From the NCBI RefSeq assembly GCF_027744825.2, contig NC_071340.1, forward strand, positions 7,889,501 through 7,953,500: a stretch of 64,000 bases of DNA, in the 5' to 3' direction. Position 1 is the stretch's first letter; every line of letters starts with the position of its first letter. This document shows positions 24,115 to 64,000 of the stretch, piece after piece. The position numbers and the translations under genes are program-made. The notes beneath the pieces were generated by a model. The model saw only the letters and a program-made list of their open reading frames with translations. It did no database searches and was not told where the DNA came from. This stretch comes from Synchiropus splendidus (taxonomy: Eukaryota > Chordata > Actinopteri > Syngnathiformes > Callionymidae).

Positions 24115-27108
24115 ACTAATTGTTTGCGAGAAAACAATGTCATTACTATCCTAACAATTGTAGTAAAGAAGGTTTTTGTCAGTTTTCTGTTGACGAGCTT
24201 GTCGGTCATTTGGCACTGCACATACTGTAAACAAAAAAAAAAAAAAAAAAAAAGAAAAAAAGCCCTCTAGCGTTTTAATAAATAGAACTGTACTCAATGC
24301 TATATACATGTTTTATACATTGGCACACAGGAGTGAGTGTGAATAGTTGCCCGCTATTTCCTTGTTGAGAAGAAAAACACAACGTGGTGTTCTTGTTATT
24401 GCAGTCAAATGCATGTGGTTGAGACGAAATCCTTATTTTCTTTATTTAAATAAATATCTTCTAAGCTTCCTCCCTTCAAACTTTTCAACCCCAGATAACA
24501 AATCACTGTTAAATAAAAATGAGAAACACAAAGAACACAAGGCTTAATGGAGTGGAATCAGCTGGAAGCCTCATGAAACAATCATTTTGGAAGTGTGAAG
24601 GGTTATTGACGCTTCCACGGCTTCTATGGGAGTTTGGCACGGCTTTTGTCAACAATGATTACACAGCTTCAAGTGTATCGAATGAATGAGTATTTATCAG
24701 CTGATCTCGGCAGAAATGATTTTGGAGCATTATTTTCAAGATGTGTAGATGTTGATGCATAATATGTTAAACTGTAACTTGAAGTTTTGTCCAACAAAAA
24801 AACCCTGGTTAAGGGCAGAAACATACATTTATTTTCTCAGTGTAGTAAATAAGAAATGCAACTTTTTCGCTAAGCACAGCTGATCCGAACACACATTGGT
24901 TGGTCGGCTGCAACTAAATGCGTTTCAAAACTTTATATTCATTCCATGGTTCACATTTGTTATCATATTCAGAATGGAGATGCTAGTAAAAAGAGGAAGA
25001 CAACCAATGAGGTTCATGAATATGAATGAGACGAAGATGGATGACCACAATCGCATTCTCACTCCCTAAGGCAAAAGGTAATGTCAACTACTGTCCCCAA
25101 GTGATGCAGAAGTTGCATGTGAATGCATTTAGCTTTCAATGTCGACAGCGATCGCATTTGCCAAGTCACATCTGATGTTCTCAATGAGAGCTTGAAACTG
25201 ACTCTGTTCAAAGTCCCGACAGTCCATAAGTGATGCCTCAGGAGTGAGAGTGAGAATGTGTTGTCAAGTAGGAGCAGTGGGGACCCCTGATGGGAAGCCT
25301 AGAGTCAAGTATCCAAGAGTTGCCATGATTCACTCATTTCAGTTCTCTGTGACCGATATTGCTTTTGATGTAAACAGAATGTTTGTGTGACTTGTGAGGT
25401 AGACAAACTCAGCTGACTTGGTCTGCTATTATTCAGCACCCATTTCTTTGGTTTATTAAGTCATTTCCTATTCGTTCTTATAGCCTGTAAGAAGACAAAA
25501 AAATTGTGGTCAGTCATGTGAAAAGTAAATGAAAAGTTTGGTATTGTTGGTTGAAAAACCTGTCTCACTTTTTCTAGCACCAAAAACAAAAGCATGTTGT
25601 ATGACAGAGGTGTTGGCCACATTTCTCTTCATCTGGAGGTATAGTTTGCCTTCTGCATACATTTCCTCGCAGACTCAGCCGTAATGAGTGCATCCGTTGG
25701 CATGTTCCCTCCATGCCACCGCTCAGAGACCCTGCTGCATGCTCTGCAGGGACTCCAGTCATGAAATGACAAGATCAAACACAAGCGGAGCAGAAAGAGA
25801 AGGCAGACACCTTCTTGCTGTGTCGTCTCAACAATAGAAAATGTCTCTCTTTCAAGCTGCCATCGGTTTCTCCTTGACTACAAAGAGTCAAATATCATGT
25901 TCGGAGTTGGCAGCAGTTACTGAATCTTTCATTGGTAATTTACTCTTTTGACTATGTTTTATTGCCAGGCGGAGATTTTCTCTCTTTTGAATGGCATGAA
26001 TTCCCTTAGAATGGGTCGGCTACTTTGGAGCGATGCGACTCAGATTTGGCTCTCCGACCACGCAGTGTTGGAAATTACCAGCAGCCTTTGAGGGTTGTTG
26101 TCTCCTCCCTGAACTGATGGTAATTGTCACCACGAAAGTGACTCTTGTCGGCGCCTGCAGTAAATAAACAGTGGGCCATTATCATCCACTCCTCCACAAT
26201 AGAATGACTCTGCTGATAGAGTTGTGTACTGAGTTGACAGAGGTTTTAATAAATAGTGTGAATGATTGTTGAATGTCTGTGGCGACGTCGAGAGAAACAG
26301 TCTGCAGTTTAAACAGCTGCTTTCAATGGCTGAGCTTGATGGACAGGACGAGACTGACGGAGCGTCTGCCCCAGGATCGTGTTGTGTAGAAAGATTCTGG
26401 AGAAAGGAAATTAAATGTCAGCATCTATACACTAATCATCCTTCACCCAGAATTGCTGTCTTCTGATTGGTCCAACTGCAAGCTGTTCTTTAACTTGCTA
26501 GTTGTCAGTTGCTTTCTCTTCTACTGCACTAAAGGAACAGATTCATTTGTGCTCTCAGAGGGACTGTAGTTTAAAACAAAGAGATACTCAGACTGTATGT
26601 GAGGCTATGTCCCTTCCGTCCATTTGTTGAATTCAGTGGGAGCTCAAATGTGAAGTTAGAGACTGTCTGGATTCCATAATTTGCACCAATAAAATGAAAC
26701 AACTGTGGGAAAAAAAAGCCTATTGAGGTACACACAGCTTTGGACAGCAGCAGCCAACTATTATGATACGGCCATTCACAGTGTTCTATTGAACAACAGG
26801 AGGCGCTGTATTTTTTGCAGCTTTGTTTGTTTACTAACAAGGAGCAGTTAAAGTAATGAACCCAGTGTTGTGTCAATTGATTCGCCAGGTTGTTCAGTTG
26901 CTGTTCCCTCTTTGATACTGTGGTTTAAAAAATGTTGCAGTGAGAATTGGTGTTGAAGTCTTACTGAAATTCTCGAGAAAATGGGTGATTATAGAGCCAA
27001 AGTGAACCAGCACTTTAAAAAAAAAAGTTGTTTCTGGTGTGAGAAGACTCGGGGTGAAGCTGGATACCTATTGTACATTTTGAGTCCTATAGCGCAAGGG
27101 CATCACTC

Positions 27109-64000
<36,892 letters not shown>

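Larger units (their letters stand above)
23590..27108 (-). other. adamts3: Probable adamts3 3' UTR
   Basis: Downstream of the stop, the minus strand runs about 3.5 kb, without a recognisable coding segment, to a canonical AATAAA at 23617-23612. A GT-rich stretch follows that signal. The distal kilobase has long T runs on the transcript strand (complement of 24233-24252), a UGUAAAUA Pumilio-type octamer and AT-rich composition. Other TTTATT complements inside (for example near 25450 and 25957) could be proximal poly(A) sites. The extent is inferred, not observed. Confidence 0.5.

Overview
The window looks like vertebrate, almost certainly teleost fish, genomic DNA. It is AT-rich and mostly non-coding. 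It is littered with teleost-type repeats: L2-like LINE pieces, hAT and Tc1/mariner MITEs, SINE-type modules and long (TA)n runs. The only confident host gene is split into short exons with canonical GT/AG junctions. The species cannot be named from the sequence.

The right half (about 23.6-64 kb) holds the 3' two-thirds of adamts3 on the minus strand. Twelve consecutive coding exons (62269 down to 27109) join without frame breaks into 673 codons including the stop. They cover the end of the disintegrin-like region, the central thrombospondin repeat, the cysteine-rich domain, the spacer, three C-terminal thrombospondin repeats and the PLAC domain. The 5' exons (signal peptide, prodomain, metalloprotease) lie beyond the right edge. 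A long 3' UTR probably runs to a poly(A) signal at 23612-23617. By family knowledge the product is a secreted procollagen N-propeptidase that also takes part in VEGF-C activation. Between exons 5 and 6 of this set lies an unannotated-looking extra exon (55071-55154). It has the same phase as the spacer exon at 54685-54765 and encodes a recognisable homologue of it. This probable alternative spacer exon is the most interesting signal in the window.

The left third (1-23.5 kb) has no intact gene that I can support. It contains a decayed hAT transposase (8270-10254, minus) next to a decayed HECT-type ubiquitin-ligase-like gene copy (10370-11290, minus). It also holds several MITEs, LINE 3'-end relics, possible solo LTRs and SINE-type fragments.

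The adamts3 introns carry informative repeat events. One is a hAT-like element whose right end has been amplified into about 18 copies of a 31-bp minisatellite. Another is a LINE 3' end nested in a mariner-type MITE with a clean 12-bp target duplication. There is also an L2 reverse-transcriptase relic ending in a 150-bp palindromic (TA)n block, and several members of one short inverted-repeat family.
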